Of a DNA stretch of 42,605 nt, positions 27,995-37,799 are shown one piece after another (position 1 is the first letter of the stretch; the number at the start of each line of letters is the position of its first letter). A model generated the notes under the pieces. It saw only the letters and a program-made list of their open reading frames with translations, made no database searches and was not told where the DNA came from. Location of the stretch: positions 1 to 42,605 of the forward strand of contig JAAYYB010000342.1 of NCBI GenBank assembly GCA_012515615.1. The letters run 5' to 3'. The DNA comes from Fibrobacter sp. (GTDB taxonomy: Bacteria > Fibrobacterota > Chitinivibrionia > Chitinivibrionales > Chitinispirillaceae). Both the position numbers and the translations under genes were made by a program.

Positions 27995-29725
27995 ATGAAG
28001 TCTAAAATGAATGCCGTAACGTGTTGCAGTGCAATTCTCTTTCTGCTGTTTTCCGGTACCGGAGCAGTAACAGTCAACGTGAATCCAGCTGTCAAATATC
28101 AGGAATTTGAAGGCTGGGGGACCTCGATCTGCTGGTGGGGAAATATCATAGGCAAATTCCCTCAGCAGACACGTGATTCAATCATGGATCTTATATTTGA
28201 TACTGCAGATGGACTGGGGCTTTCGATGATCCGATATAATATCGGCGGCGGCGATGCTCCTTCCCATACTCACATGCAGACCGGAAAGATGATGGAGGGG
28301 TTCAAGTCAGGGGAAAATGCCTCTTATGACTGGACCAAAGATGCGGCACAGCGATGGGTTGTTGATGCCGCAAAACAGCGGATCCCCGAAAAATGGTTTA
28401 TTACCGAAGCGTTTTCAAATTCACCTCCATACTGGATGACTGTAAGTGGATGCGCCTCTGGCGGAGCGGGGGGAAGCAATAATCTTAAAAGTGATTATTA
28501 TACTCAGTTTGCCGACTATCTGACAACGGTGGTGCAGCATTTCAAGGACGAGTGGGGGATCACCTTCCGTACGCTTGAACCTATGAACGAACCGGAGAAC
28601 GGCTGGACTTCAGGCGCCCAGCAGGAGGGATGTTCATTCTCGCATGAAAATCAGGTGAAGCTGATCAGGGAAGTGAAGAAAAAAATTGACGAAAAACAAC
28701 TCACAACAGTTATTTCTGCTTCTGATGGAAATACATACAGTTCAACCACCGCCTCCTACAACTTTTACGATGCCACCATCAAATCCTACATATCCCAGGT
28801 TAATACCCATGGCTACTTTGGCGGCAGCCGAACGGATCTGCAGGCTGCGGTAGCGCGGGATGGCAAGAGGCTCTGGGCATCGGAAATCGATGGCAGCGGA
28901 GCTGATTACCCTTTTGACCAGTGGACGCATAATCATAATGATATCGTCCCGGGTCTTGATATCGCAAACCGCGTAATTCGTGACTTGCGTGATTTGAAAG
29001 CAAATGGATGGGTTTTCTGGCAGATCGTGGAGAGTGAACAGGCCCAGACAACCCTCAACAAAAACTGGGGTTGTATTCATGCCGATTTCAATGGCGGTAG
29101 CAAATATCACATTACCAAAAAATTCCATGCGCTCCGGCAGTTTACCAGTTTTATCAGGCCTTTCTCAAAAATGATAAGTATCGATAATAATGATGCGGTT
29201 GCCTGTATTTCTCCGGAACAGGATCGGCTGATCATTGTTCAGAGAAATGCCGGTAATTCCGCTGTTTCGTATGAATACAAGGTGTCGGATTTTGAGCAGG
29301 TCGGTTCACCGGTTTCTGTCTGGCGGAGCTCTGCGACGGAGAACTTAAAGAAAATCGATGATTTGGCTGTAGTAAATGGAACATTGGCGGCATCATCACC
29401 GGCCCGATCTATAACGACCTATGTGATACCATTACTTCCGACGGCTGCATTCTATCCCGGAAAAACCGCTGATCGGGGGATTGCTGAAGTTAATATAAAC
29501 GGTTCGACGCTGAATTTAAAATTCAAAGCTCAGGAAAACCGGGCAGACCTGAAAATTTACAATTTAAATGGAGATATCGTAAAATCGGTCGCTTTAAGGA
29601 CCACGGCCGGCCTGATTCACTCAAACAGTTATACTTTATCCGATATGACTAATGGATATTATGTCGTGAAGATCAGTTCCGGAAAGGATATCATTCACAC
29701 TTCGAAGATAATGCTTGTAAAGTGA
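27995..29725 (+). CDS. GH30-type enzyme, endo-beta-1,6-galactanase-like, with sorting domain
   Basis: A 576-residue secreted enzyme with a signal peptide to about GTGA24. The start YQEFEGWGTSICWWGN and the MIRYNIGGGDAPSH block match the group containing fungal endo-beta-1,6-galactanases within GH30. The acid/base is Glu199 in EPMNEPENGW and the nucleophile is Glu297 in LWASEIDG. ITEAFSNSPPYWM and VNTHGYFGG are further family blocks. Arabinogalactan or another side-chain galactan is therefore a better substrate guess than xylan backbone. The sorting domain (about 500-576, LKIYNLNGDIVKS, MTNGYYVVKIS) ends MLVK and is nearly a consensus copy. AGGAG lies 6 bases before the ATG. A hairpin terminator follows. 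Confidence 0.8.
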   Translation: MKSKMNAVTCCSAILFLLFSGTGAVTVNVNPAVKYQEFEGWGTSICWWGNIIGKFPQQTRDSIMDLIFDTADGLGLSMIRYNIGGGDAPSHTHMQTGKMMEGFKSGENASYDWTKDAAQRWVVDAAKQRIPEKWFITEAFSNSPPYWMTVSGCASGGAGGSNNLKSDYYTQFADYLTTVVQHFKDEWGITFRTLEPMNEPENGWTSGAQQEGCSFSHENQVKLIREVKKKIDEKQLTTVISASDGNTYSSTTASYNFYDATIKSYISQVNTHGYFGGSRTDLQAAVARDGKRLWASEIDGSGADYPFDQWTHNHNDIVPGLDIANRVIRDLRDLKANGWVFWQIVESEQAQTTLNKNWGCIHADFNGGSKYHITKKFHALRQFTSFIRPFSKMISIDNNDAVACISPEQDRLIIVQRNAGNSAVSYEYKVSDFEQVGSPVSVWRSSATENLKKIDDLAVVNGTLAASSPARSITTYVIPLLPTAAFYPGKTADRGIAEVNINGSTLNLKFKAQENRADLKIYNLNGDIVKSVALRTTAGLIHSNSYTLSDMTNGYYVVKISSGKDIIHTSKIMLVK

Positions 29726-29770
29726 AAAAGATCAGAATCTGCAGGAAGACAGCAGCAGAGCATTACAATC

Positions 29771-29818
29771 TTTTAGCCCGGTAGCAAAGAAGAAATGTGT
29801 AAATCTTTCGGGCTAAAA
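29771..29818 (+). terminator. Hairpin after the galactanase-like gene
   Basis: TTTTAGCCCG (29771-29780) pairs with CGGGCTAAAA (29809-29818), with an inner AAAGA/TCTTT pairing in the loop. It lies 45 bases past the stop codon. The downstream T-run is weak. Confidence 0.6.
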
Positions 29819-30389
29819 TTCTGTCTGTGGGGTCTTTCCCCCTGTTACTGGTTTCTGAGGCTCAGGATTTGAGAGATTCGATAAGAATAAACATGTGTCT
29901 CAGGAGTACCGAGGCTATTGAAGTCCGGGTTGCAGGAGCCGACTGAAAAAACTGCATTTTTGCCAGTGGTGAGGATCTAAACGATAAGAGGTTAATAAGC
30001 TGTAACTCTATTGAAATACAATGGGTTACAGCGTTGAGTCATTTTCAGATCCGATCGTGTGCAGGATGCGGGTCACAGGCTAAAGTCGTAACTGATTTCG
30101 GTAAAAAATCGCAGGCGGGGTTTTACTGGAAATGTTGAAATATTGATTCGTATTTGCATATCGCTTCATACTTTTTCTGCTACAGGGTCTAAACGCACTT
30201 GGTCCCTACCCGGAAATATAAGCAGTTTCATAGCTTAGACCGGCTTCAGTGGATGTTCCGATTTATAGAACACTTTTTTATCTCATCATCAGAATTTCAT
30301 TACTGTATAATATATAATACCTTAAATTTACTGTGAGGTAGTTTGTTATGTATTGGACCTTTAAGTGTGCCGTTACAGGGGGAAAGAAC
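29819..30389. promoter_or_regulatory. Long intergenic region with TGTTCC-N7-AGAACA copy 3
   Basis: A 571-base gap with no believable gene and no RNA gene that I can recognise. TGTTCC-GATTTAT-AGAACA lies at 30254-30272, followed by CTTTTTT as in the other two copies. Overlapping TATAAT boxes at 30306-30311 and 30313-30318 are the -10 candidates for the beta-helix gene. CTACAGGGTCTAAACGCA (30180-30197) resembles CCACAGGGCCTAAATGCA before the GH30 gene (26025-26042). Confidence 0.5.
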
Positions 30390-33290
30390 ATGAATGCAGG
30401 TAAGAATAATGGTAAGTTGTATCATTTGCTCTCCAGGTTATCCGCTTTAATAATCTGTTTTCTGTTATCGTCTGCTGTCAGTGCAGCCACACAGGCGACC
30501 TTTTATGTATCTCCTGAGGGCGATGATGACAATGCGGGAACCATAGGCGCACCTTTTAAGACGATAACAGCTGCCAGGGACGCGGTACGCGAGGTAAACA
30601 GCAGCATGTCCGGGGATATTATCGTATACCTGAGGGGGGGCACCTACAACGTAACAAGTGCTATAGAATTAAGGCCGCAGGATTCCGGAAAAAACGGCTT
30701 CAGGGTCTATTATATGGCTTATCCGGGTGAAACTCCGGTTGTAAGCGGTTCTGTAAAGGTTACCGGATGGACACTCCATAGTGGAAATATTTACAAAGCA
30801 TCTTTAGACCGCTCTACAAAACTGAGATATCTGTATGTAAATGACAAACGTGCTTTGATGAGTCTCAAGAAAGCCACGGCCAGAGGAGGTCAGGGGACCT
30901 ACTCGGTTACCTCCGGACAGGCTCCATGGGCATGGGCAACCGGAAGCAAGAGTGATGGTGTCAAATATAACGCTTCAGATGTGCCAAACATTGCCAGCAA
31001 CAAGGATGACCTTGAGATTGTAAACGGTACTACATGGAACGAGAACATCGCCTGTGTCAGGGATGTAATCACTACTTCTGATGGTAACAGAGCACTTATG
31101 CTGCAGCAGCCTTACGGCGCGATCACACAGACGCCCGGTTGGGGTGCGGCGTTTACCACAAACGGAAACCATACGATCTACAACGCGTTTGAGTTTCTGA
31201 ATTCACCAGGGCAATTCTACTTTGATAAGACGACTAAAACACTCTATTATATTCCGCGTTCAGGAGAGGATATGGCAACCGCCGATGTTCAGGCTCCAGT
31301 TGCTGAGATGCTGTTTGATATAGCGGGTACCTCTACGTCAAGCCGGGTCGAAAATATTACTTTTCAGGGCATTACCTTCGCTCATACAGACTTTAACCTT
31401 TATCAGGTCGGGAATTCAAGGGGCAAAACAACATGTCAGGGCGCTAACGGTTATATAGCATTCTATGCTGATAATAACTGGCATACCACAAGGTATGATA
31501 TACTTGATCTCAACCCTGGAATAATAACTATCAAGAACAGTAAGTCCATAGACTTCGCCGACAACATCATTAAACACGCTGGTGCTGATGGAATCAATAT
31601 GTCTAATGATGTCGTAGGCTGCAATATTATCGGTAATTTTATAACCGATATTACATCGAGTGGTATAACCGTGGGTCATCCTCAGCATATAGAGATCGGC
31701 GATGGGGGTAATCGTGCAAAATACCAGTCTGGTGTCGAAGGTATATGTAAAGATAACACAATAACAAACAACCTGCTGTATGATATCAGCACGGCTCCCG
31801 GTTTCGGGGGATGTGCTGCGATAACGGCGTACTACACAGAAGCGCTCACAATTACATACAACCATATTGAACAGACTGCTTACAATGGTATCAATCTGGG
31901 GTGGGGATGGAAAGAATTCAAGAACTCGACAACCGCTAAAAACAATACCGTCAGCTATAACCGTGTTATCAACACTTTAAGAAGACTCCATGACAGCGGG
32001 GCAATCTATACTATCGGGCAGAATCCGGGAACAAAAATCAATGAGAACTATGTCCGGGGAATTCCCGCAGCGACAAACGGGCCTACTTATGGTCTGCATA
32101 ACGATGAGGGAACTGCGCATGTTGTAGAGAATGACAATATTCTGGATATTGATCCTAATGTCAAGTACACTATTAACTGTGAAGACTTCGGGGAAAAACA
32201 CCATTTGACGATCCTGAGGACATTTGCGACAGTCAATAAGATGGGTATCAACCCGCCAAACAGCACAATAGATCCGATTCAGGTGCGTTCAGATAATGTC
32301 TGGCCTGCAACACAGTACACATTCTGTGTCAACTCAGGGATTCAGGATAAATACAGGCATATTTATCCGGCCGGATTTTTTCAGGTACAGAATTATGTGT
32401 TTCCTGCAAGTTGCGAAGCGCAGGCCGGCAGTACTATAAAGATCCGCAGCAGCGGGGATTCTTCAGCTTCTGTATGGTTCGCTCCTTCTGGAACTACAAA
32501 CTTTGCAGAAGGTTCTTCTATGACAAAAGCCGGAGGTCTTGACACATCGATCACAGTGCCGGAAAGAAACGGAAACTACCGGCTTTTTGTAGTGAACTCA
32601 CAAGGAAAGTCAAATGAATCAACAATGACATTGAGAGTAAAAGGATCAGTCTCTCAGATTGAAGCGGAAAACTTCAGCAGCCAGTCTGGTATCCAGACAG
32701 AGAACTGTTCAGAAGGCGGGGAGAATATTGGATTCATTGAAAATGGGGATTATGCAGTGTATAATAATATTAACTTCGGTTCTAATGGATCTGAGGTGTT
32801 TGAGATAAGAGCTGCCAGTGGAGGTGATGGCGGCAAGGTTGAAATAAGGCTTAACTCAGTAGACGGAGAGCTTTTAGGAACTTGCGAGATCGCCAATACC
32901 GGTGACTGGCAGAAATGGGCTACAAGCACATGCAAAATTACAAAAGTAACAGGAACACATAATGTCTGTCTGAAATTTACCGGTGGAGACAGTTATCTTT
33001 TCAATGTAAACTGGTTCGAATTTAACAAGGGAACTACATCAACAGGGCAAAAAAAGGTTAATGAAATCAATGGTTTCAAAACAAGGCTCGTTAATGGAAA
33101 GATTCTTATCAGACCGCAGGGCAAAAAGATCAAATACAGTGCATCTGTATTTATGCCAAACGGACAGTTGGTTAATAGAAAGAATAATCTCATGGGCTCA
33201 TTTGCTTTCCCGTTGAGCTCCCGGGGAGTTTTTATAGTAATCATAAATTCTGACGGGTACGTAAGAAAAAGTGTGATTTCGAATTATTAA
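30390..33290 (+). CDS. Right-handed parallel beta-helix glycosidase/lyase-like protein with CBM6
   Basis: A 966-residue secreted protein. The signal peptide ends near SAVSAA. Residues about 35-660 form a parallel beta-helix protein: FYVSPEGDDDNAGTIGAPFK, YLRGGTYNVTSAIELRP, YPGETPVVSGSVKVTGW, then helix rungs such as DNIIKHAGADGINMSN and NRVINTLRRLHDSGAIYTIG. This plan is typical of the GH141/GH120-like and pectate-lyase-like groups; which one cannot be settled by eye. A small Ig-like domain (about 690-760), a CBM6-type domain (about 762-885, IEAENFSSQSG, GFIENGDYAVYNNI, FNVNWFEFN) and a divergent sorting domain follow. The ATG at 30390 has GGGGGAAAG upstream and opens on the signal peptide; an in-frame ATG at 30348 is also possible. 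Confidence 0.7.
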   Translation: MNAGKNNGKLYHLLSRLSALIICFLLSSAVSAATQATFYVSPEGDDDNAGTIGAPFKTITAARDAVREVNSSMSGDIIVYLRGGTYNVTSAIELRPQDSGKNGFRVYYMAYPGETPVVSGSVKVTGWTLHSGNIYKASLDRSTKLRYLYVNDKRALMSLKKATARGGQGTYSVTSGQAPWAWATGSKSDGVKYNASDVPNIASNKDDLEIVNGTTWNENIACVRDVITTSDGNRALMLQQPYGAITQTPGWGAAFTTNGNHTIYNAFEFLNSPGQFYFDKTTKTLYYIPRSGEDMATADVQAPVAEMLFDIAGTSTSSRVENITFQGITFAHTDFNLYQVGNSRGKTTCQGANGYIAFYADNNWHTTRYDILDLNPGIITIKNSKSIDFADNIIKHAGADGINMSNDVVGCNIIGNFITDITSSGITVGHPQHIEIGDGGNRAKYQSGVEGICKDNTITNNLLYDISTAPGFGGCAAITAYYTEALTITYNHIEQTAYNGINLGWGWKEFKNSTTAKNNTVSYNRVINTLRRLHDSGAIYTIGQNPGTKINENYVRGIPAATNGPTYGLHNDEGTAHVVENDNILDIDPNVKYTINCEDFGEKHHLTILRTFATVNKMGINPPNSTIDPIQVRSDNVWPATQYTFCVNSGIQDKYRHIYPAGFFQVQNYVFPASCEAQAGSTIKIRSSGDSSASVWFAPSGTTNFAEGSSMTKAGGLDTSITVPERNGNYRLFVVNSQGKSNESTMTLRVKGSVSQIEAENFSSQSGIQTENCSEGGENIGFIENGDYAVYNNINFGSNGSEVFEIRAASGGDGGKVEIRLNSVDGELLGTCEIANTGDWQKWATSTCKITKVTGTHNVCLKFTGGDSYLFNVNWFEFNKGTTSTGQKKVNEINGFKTRLVNGKILIRPQGKKIKYSASVFMPNGQLVNRKNNLMGSFAFPLSSRGVFIVIINSDGYVRKSVISNY

Positions 33291-33357
33291 CTGGAAAAAG
33301 TATGCTGGACATGTTGAATAAAAAAAATGATAATACGACCCCTTCCGGAGGGATACA

Positions 33358-36300
33358 ATGAATCGCTTGTCGTTAAGTAAGTTAGTACCTGTGATAGTGA
33401 CGTTTTTCATCGCTGGTGCCTCGTCACCTGCGGACGCGCAGTTGTCGTTTTCAAATCCGCTTCTGGACTTTGATTCGATTCTCTGTGTTGCCAGGGGGTA
33501 TAGCGGGGCTGAGCAGCATCTTTGCGACCAGTATTTCGGTTGTTTTGCAACTCCCGGAGGAAGCATTTACATTATTTCCGGGTTTAAAAACAATCAGAGA
33601 AAAGTTACTGATCTGCTGCAAAACGCAACTGTACAAGGTGGCCGCTATGCGGGCAGAAAGCTTTCCGGGGGCTCGTTTTTATCACCTGAACTTTCCTACG
33701 ACGGAAAAACAGTAGTGTTTGCCTGGAAACCGGCCTCTACAGCTTACAGGGCCTCCTGGGATCAGGACCAGTGTTTTCATCTTTTCAAAATCAATATCGA
33801 TGGCACCGGACTTGTTCAGCTTACGGATGGTAAGTTTAACGACTTCGATCCCTGCTACCTGCCCAATGGTCGCATCGTTTTTATATCCGAGAGACGCGGC
33901 GGTTTTGGACGATGCCATTTAAGGCCTGTTCCGACTTATACTCTTTTTTCAATGAAAGATGATGGTACAGACATTATCCCGTTGTCGTACCATGAAACCA
34001 ATGAATGGCATCCAAGTGTCGATAATAATGGAATGATCGTTTATTCCCGCTGGGATTATGTAGACCGCGACGACTGTATCGCTCATCATCCCTGGATTTG
34101 CTATCCCGATGGTCGTGATCCGCGATCCTGGCATGGCAATTACCCGCTTCCGCAGACAACAATGGAAGGAGGTAACTGGCCGGATGGAAGAAATCTCAGA
34201 CCATGGGGAGAAGTTAATATCAGGGCTATTCCCAATTCACAAAAATATGTCGCAACTGCCACCGGTCATCATACACAGTCTTTCGGTGAACTGATCATTG
34301 TCGATCACAACATACGTGATGACGGTATGATGTCTCAGGTCGAGGGTATCACTACAAAAAGAACTACCTGGAGAGATGAGGCCGGACCATGGGCGACCGC
34401 ATGGCCCCTTTCGATAGATTATTATCTGGCCAGTTACAACGGTGATATTGTCATGATTGACAAGTCGGCCAACCGTCTGATGATTTGTCCCAAATCAGCA
34501 ACACCAGTCGCCAATAATAATAATTTCAGGCTGATCGATCCGATTCCTGTGAAAGCGCGACCTGTGCCGCCGGATATTGCTGTGATGACATATGAAGGTG
34601 AGCGCGAGAGCCTTCCGCATGACCCGGCTCGTTTGAGTGTCATGAATGTATATGAGACGGATCTGCCTTTCCCTCAGGGTACTGTAATAAAATGGCTCAG
34701 AGTAATTCAGCTTATTCCCAAAGCAACTATAAACATCAATGAGCCCAGGGTAAGCCATGCCTCTGAATCGGTTGTGCGTTTAGCGCTCGGAGTTGTACCG
34801 GTCGAATCTGACGGATCGGCCCATTTTGAAGCTCCGGTTGATCGCTGTCTTATGTTCCAGGTTCTTGACTCCAACTTTATGGCGGTCCAGTCGATGCGCT
34901 CGCTGACCTATGTTCACAAAGGAGAACATCTTACGTGTCTTGGTTGTCATGAAGATAAGTGGAAAGCTACTCCGCCTATCAACCCGATCGCCATGCGCCG
35001 TGAGCCATCGAAACTGAAACCGGAATTTATGGAGGCGCTCCCGGTAAGCTACTATAGGACAGTAAAGCCGGTTTTCGATGCGAAATGCGCACCCTGTCAT
35101 AAACAGCGTGGAAGAGGGCCGGACATGAGCTATGCAAGCCTCAAAGATTTCGTTTTCCATTTCTGTGATGGCGGATGGCCTTACACTAATGGAAACATTA
35201 ATGTGGCCGAAGTAGGTGGTTCCCGAACCATACCTGGGAAATTCGGAGCCAAAAGATCGAAACTTTTACCTTTTTGCAAGCCATCACATTATGATGTGTC
35301 ACTTACAAAAGATGAATTGCACCGCATTACACTCTGGCTTGACTGCAACAGCAATGAGCTGGGATCAGAGGTAAACGTGTCGGCTCAGAGATCCGGTCAA
35401 CTGGTGTGGCCTTCGATCGATGTCGATCCCAACAATCCTTTAGGAGTCGAAGATCCAACATCAACTGATGAGCCGTCATCAGCTGCTGTAAGTCCGGCTG
35501 CCGCACTGGTCAAGCCAGGCAGCACCCTTCAGTTTAAAGCCACTGCACAGGATATACTGAAACGCAGAGTTGAACCGCAGCCGACATTTATATGGTCTGT
35601 AAGCGGAGGTGGTACTATCACTCAGACCGGACTCTTTACAGCAGGAAACAGTGAAGGCGGCCCGTATACTGTCAAGGCTGAAGTAAGCATAGATGGGACA
35701 CCGAAGACTTTTTCGGCAACAGTGATCATCTCTTCACTGTCGGGCAATCTTTTACCCGCCGGAAAGCTCACTAAGCTGCTTTGTCTGCAGAACAATTCAA
35801 CAACCTGCATGCCGGGAAATGACACCGCTTCGGTAGAGAGCCGCTATGTAGGAACAGGCAAGGAAGCACCTTTGCCTGACGATCAGGTGCAGATAAATGG
35901 AACCAATTACAAATGGACGGTACAGAACAGCAGTGATGGTGTCTGGTTCTCAAATTGTGGAGAAAACCGCACCAGTTACTCATCGATATCATTAATTAAT
36001 GGTCAAGAGAGACAGTTCAAGATCGCTTACACTCAGGATGATCATTTAAGTGTCTGGATGAACGGCAGGAGTGTCTTCTCAGACAGGGTATGGACATCCA
36101 GTGAAAAGCTTTCCCCAACTATCACCATGCCATCCGGTGTGGTCCACCTCATGATAAAACAAACCAATGTCGGTAGTGCCGGATCGCTTTCTTTACGGCT
36201 GGTCGATAACTCTGGAAACGATATCAATGATCTGCTGTATTTCTTCGAGCCTACACCGACAGGTCTGGGTCAACCCGCAAATGCGGCAATCTCTTTAAAA

Positions 36301-36540
36301 GGGGTACCGTTCTCAATTCAGCCTGTTGGCGGAGTGCTGAAAATCGATGCTAAATGCAGCCAGGAACATCGTGTGGAGATTTTCAATGCCCGCGGTCAGA
36401 GGTTGGCATCTTACAGCGGCAGTGGGAATCTGCATTACAGTATGCCCATGAAATCAGTGTCAGCGGGGATACTGGTAGCCAGAATCGTGTTGGATGGGAA
36501 GATCTACAACCAGACAATTGCATTAAAGGGCAGCAGATAA
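33358..36540 (+). CDS. Two-haem-motif TolB/PD40 propeller protein, HzsA-related, with Ig and sorting domains
   Basis: A 1060-residue secreted protein. The signal peptide ends PADAQ28. Residues about 95-390 hold PD40/TolB-like propeller blades (SFLSPELSYDGKTVVFAW, GRIVFISERRGG, WHPSVDNNGMIVYSRWDY). A cytochrome-like segment follows with two c-type haem-attachment motifs, CLGCH (527-531) and CAPCH (577-581), the second inside VKPVFDAKCAPCHKQ. This plan resembles proteins annotated as related to the hydrazine synthase alpha subunit (HzsA); the resemblance is to the family, not to that reaction. Then come a Big/Ig-like domain (about 707-790), a beta-rich region that may bind sugar (about 795-970) and the sorting domain (about 985-1060). 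GGAGGG precedes the ATG. The next gene starts on its stop codon (TAATG), and a ResB-like gene lies 5 kb downstream on the same strand. Confidence 0.65.
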   Translation: MNRLSLSKLVPVIVTFFIAGASSPADAQLSFSNPLLDFDSILCVARGYSGAEQHLCDQYFGCFATPGGSIYIISGFKNNQRKVTDLLQNATVQGGRYAGRKLSGGSFLSPELSYDGKTVVFAWKPASTAYRASWDQDQCFHLFKINIDGTGLVQLTDGKFNDFDPCYLPNGRIVFISERRGGFGRCHLRPVPTYTLFSMKDDGTDIIPLSYHETNEWHPSVDNNGMIVYSRWDYVDRDDCIAHHPWICYPDGRDPRSWHGNYPLPQTTMEGGNWPDGRNLRPWGEVNIRAIPNSQKYVATATGHHTQSFGELIIVDHNIRDDGMMSQVEGITTKRTTWRDEAGPWATAWPLSIDYYLASYNGDIVMIDKSANRLMICPKSATPVANNNNFRLIDPIPVKARPVPPDIAVMTYEGERESLPHDPARLSVMNVYETDLPFPQGTVIKWLRVIQLIPKATININEPRVSHASESVVRLALGVVPVESDGSAHFEAPVDRCLMFQVLDSNFMAVQSMRSLTYVHKGEHLTCLGCHEDKWKATPPINPIAMRREPSKLKPEFMEALPVSYYRTVKPVFDAKCAPCHKQRGRGPDMSYASLKDFVFHFCDGGWPYTNGNINVAEVGGSRTIPGKFGAKRSKLLPFCKPSHYDVSLTKDELHRITLWLDCNSNELGSEVNVSAQRSGQLVWPSIDVDPNNPLGVEDPTSTDEPSSAAVSPAAALVKPGSTLQFKATAQDILKRRVEPQPTFIWSVSGGGTITQTGLFTAGNSEGGPYTVKAEVSIDGTPKTFSATVIISSLSGNLLPAGKLTKLLCLQNNSTTCMPGNDTASVESRYVGTGKEAPLPDDQVQINGTNYKWTVQNSSDGVWFSNCGENRTSYSSISLINGQERQFKIAYTQDDHLSVWMNGRSVFSDRVWTSSEKLSPTITMPSGVVHLMIKQTNVGSAGSLSLRLVDNSGNDINDLLYFFEPTPTGLGQPANAAISLKGVPFSIQPVGGVLKIDAKCSQEHRVEIFNARGQRLASYSGSGNLHYSMPMKSVSAGILVARIVLDGKIYNQTIALKGSR

Positions 36541-37709
36541 TGGGAATGGCATGTGTAAAGAATAGGTGCTGTTCAACTGTTATTCCTGTTGTTATCTCGC
36601 TGTTCTTCATGAGCTGGCAGGAATGTTTTGCTCAGTCACCTTCGCAAATGAAGTTCAAGGTGATCGTTGCCGATGAGGGTAATGGAAAGGTGCACTATAT
36701 CGACCTTTCCAACCCTTCTGACAGATGGTCAATATCAACGGCCAACCGCGATCTTCAACTTATCGGATCAGACAGGCTCATGGTAAGTGTTGGTGACGGG
36801 TATTCTGAATACAATGTAAAAACCGGAGATTTCATTAAAAAGGTTACAACCGGAGGCGGTGTACAATCTGTGTTCCGACTCTCTGACAAAAGCACCTTCG
36901 TAGGTACTGACGGTAACCCGGCCTCTATTAAAGAAGTAGACAGCACCGGTCACCAGATCAGAAAAATCAATCTGGCGGTTAACGCCAGTCTCCGCATAGT
37001 CCGTCCGACCATGACAGGGACATTTCTGGTTGGAAACAATAGCGCAGGGTTCATGTACGAATGCGATTCGCTGGGGGCAATTAAGTGGCAAACGGAGGCC
37101 GGAGGTTCGCCTTACATGGCCCTCAGGTTGCCAAATGGAAATACCCTGGTTTCAACCGGGTACGGGGTCCAGATGGTTCTTGTCGGTAAAGACAGGAATA
37201 TCATTAAAAGGTTCCCTACACAAGCAGACAGAAACGGAAGTGATTTCTGGGACAAGGCGCAGCCTAATTTCTTTGCCGGTTTTCAGATCTTGAAAAACGG
37301 CAATATCGTTGTTTCAAACTGGGTGGGCCACGGCGGGGGAAACGGCTGGAAAGGATATCAGCTTATCGAGATAGACAGCAGTTTGACAAGAGTAGTGTCG
37401 TACTGGAAACAGGATGCCTCGATTGTCTCATCACTGCATGGAGTGCTGGTGCTTGACAGCCTTAATACTGAGTATTTGAATTCAGATGCAGATGGAATAC
37501 TGGCTCCAGTGATACCACCTGTAAAGGCTTGTTATAATGACAAGTATTCCCGTTTCCCGTCAGCTTCATTGAAGAGAACTGCGATTCAAAACGAATGCTG
37601 CAACAGGATATTCGGTCTTGATGGAAGATTAACAGCCGGGTTTTCACGTTATCACACTTCCGGTTTCTATGTCAGCAAAAATGGAATATTTAATGAGGTC
37701 CGGAATTGA
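36540..37709 (+). CDS. Secreted beta-propeller protein coupled to the haem protein
   Basis: A 389-residue protein. The signal peptide MGMACVKNRCCSTVIPVVIS extends to FAQ31. The body is a repeat-built beta-propeller (VIVADEGNGKVHYIDLSNP, LQLIGSDRLMVSVGDGYSEY, MALRLPNGNTLVSTGYG, FAGFQILKNGNIVVSNWVGH). It resembles PQQ/NHL-type propellers without a visible catalytic motif. About 40 residues at the end (RIFGLDGRLTAGF, HTSGFYVSKNGIF) look like a shortened sorting domain. The ATG overlaps the previous stop as TAATG, with AAGGG 9 bases upstream, so it is translationally coupled to the two-haem protein and may form a complex with it. The frame is open far upstream inside the previous gene, but that part is non-coding. 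Function is unknown. Confidence 0.72.
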   Translation: MGMACVKNRCCSTVIPVVISLFFMSWQECFAQSPSQMKFKVIVADEGNGKVHYIDLSNPSDRWSISTANRDLQLIGSDRLMVSVGDGYSEYNVKTGDFIKKVTTGGGVQSVFRLSDKSTFVGTDGNPASIKEVDSTGHQIRKINLAVNASLRIVRPTMTGTFLVGNNSAGFMYECDSLGAIKWQTEAGGSPYMALRLPNGNTLVSTGYGVQMVLVGKDRNIIKRFPTQADRNGSDFWDKAQPNFFAGFQILKNGNIVVSNWVGHGGGNGWKGYQLIEIDSSLTRVVSYWKQDASIVSSLHGVLVLDSLNTEYLNSDADGILAPVIPPVKACYNDKYSRFPSASLKRTAIQNECCNRIFGLDGRLTAGFSRYHTSGFYVSKNGIFNEVRN

Positions 37710-37755
37710 TTGAGAAGATCAAACCTATTGCTTCTAACAGCAGTGACTTTTATCG

Positions 37756-37761
37756 TATAAT
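37756..37761 (+). promoter_or_regulatory. Candidate -10 box before GH2
   Basis: TATAAT 39 bases before the GH2 ATG, in a 90-base gap. No good -35 is seen, so this is a weak internal promoter candidate. Confidence 0.35.
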
Positions 37762-37799
37762 ACTGCCTTTCCCAAGGGGGAGAGAAGGATAGGTAAATA

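Noticed and set aside
29819-30253. Possible small gene or RNA in the long gap before the beta-helix gene
   Set aside because: Only very short frames without ribosome sites, and no known riboswitch or structured RNA core that I can recognise.
31416-31865. 149-codon minus-strand open frame
   Set aside because: Antisense to the beta-helix repeats; repeat composition keeps the frame open.
36354-36539. Upstream in-frame extension of the second propeller gene
   Set aside because: It overlaps the sorting domain of the haem protein in another frame; the signal peptide begins at the ATG at 36540.
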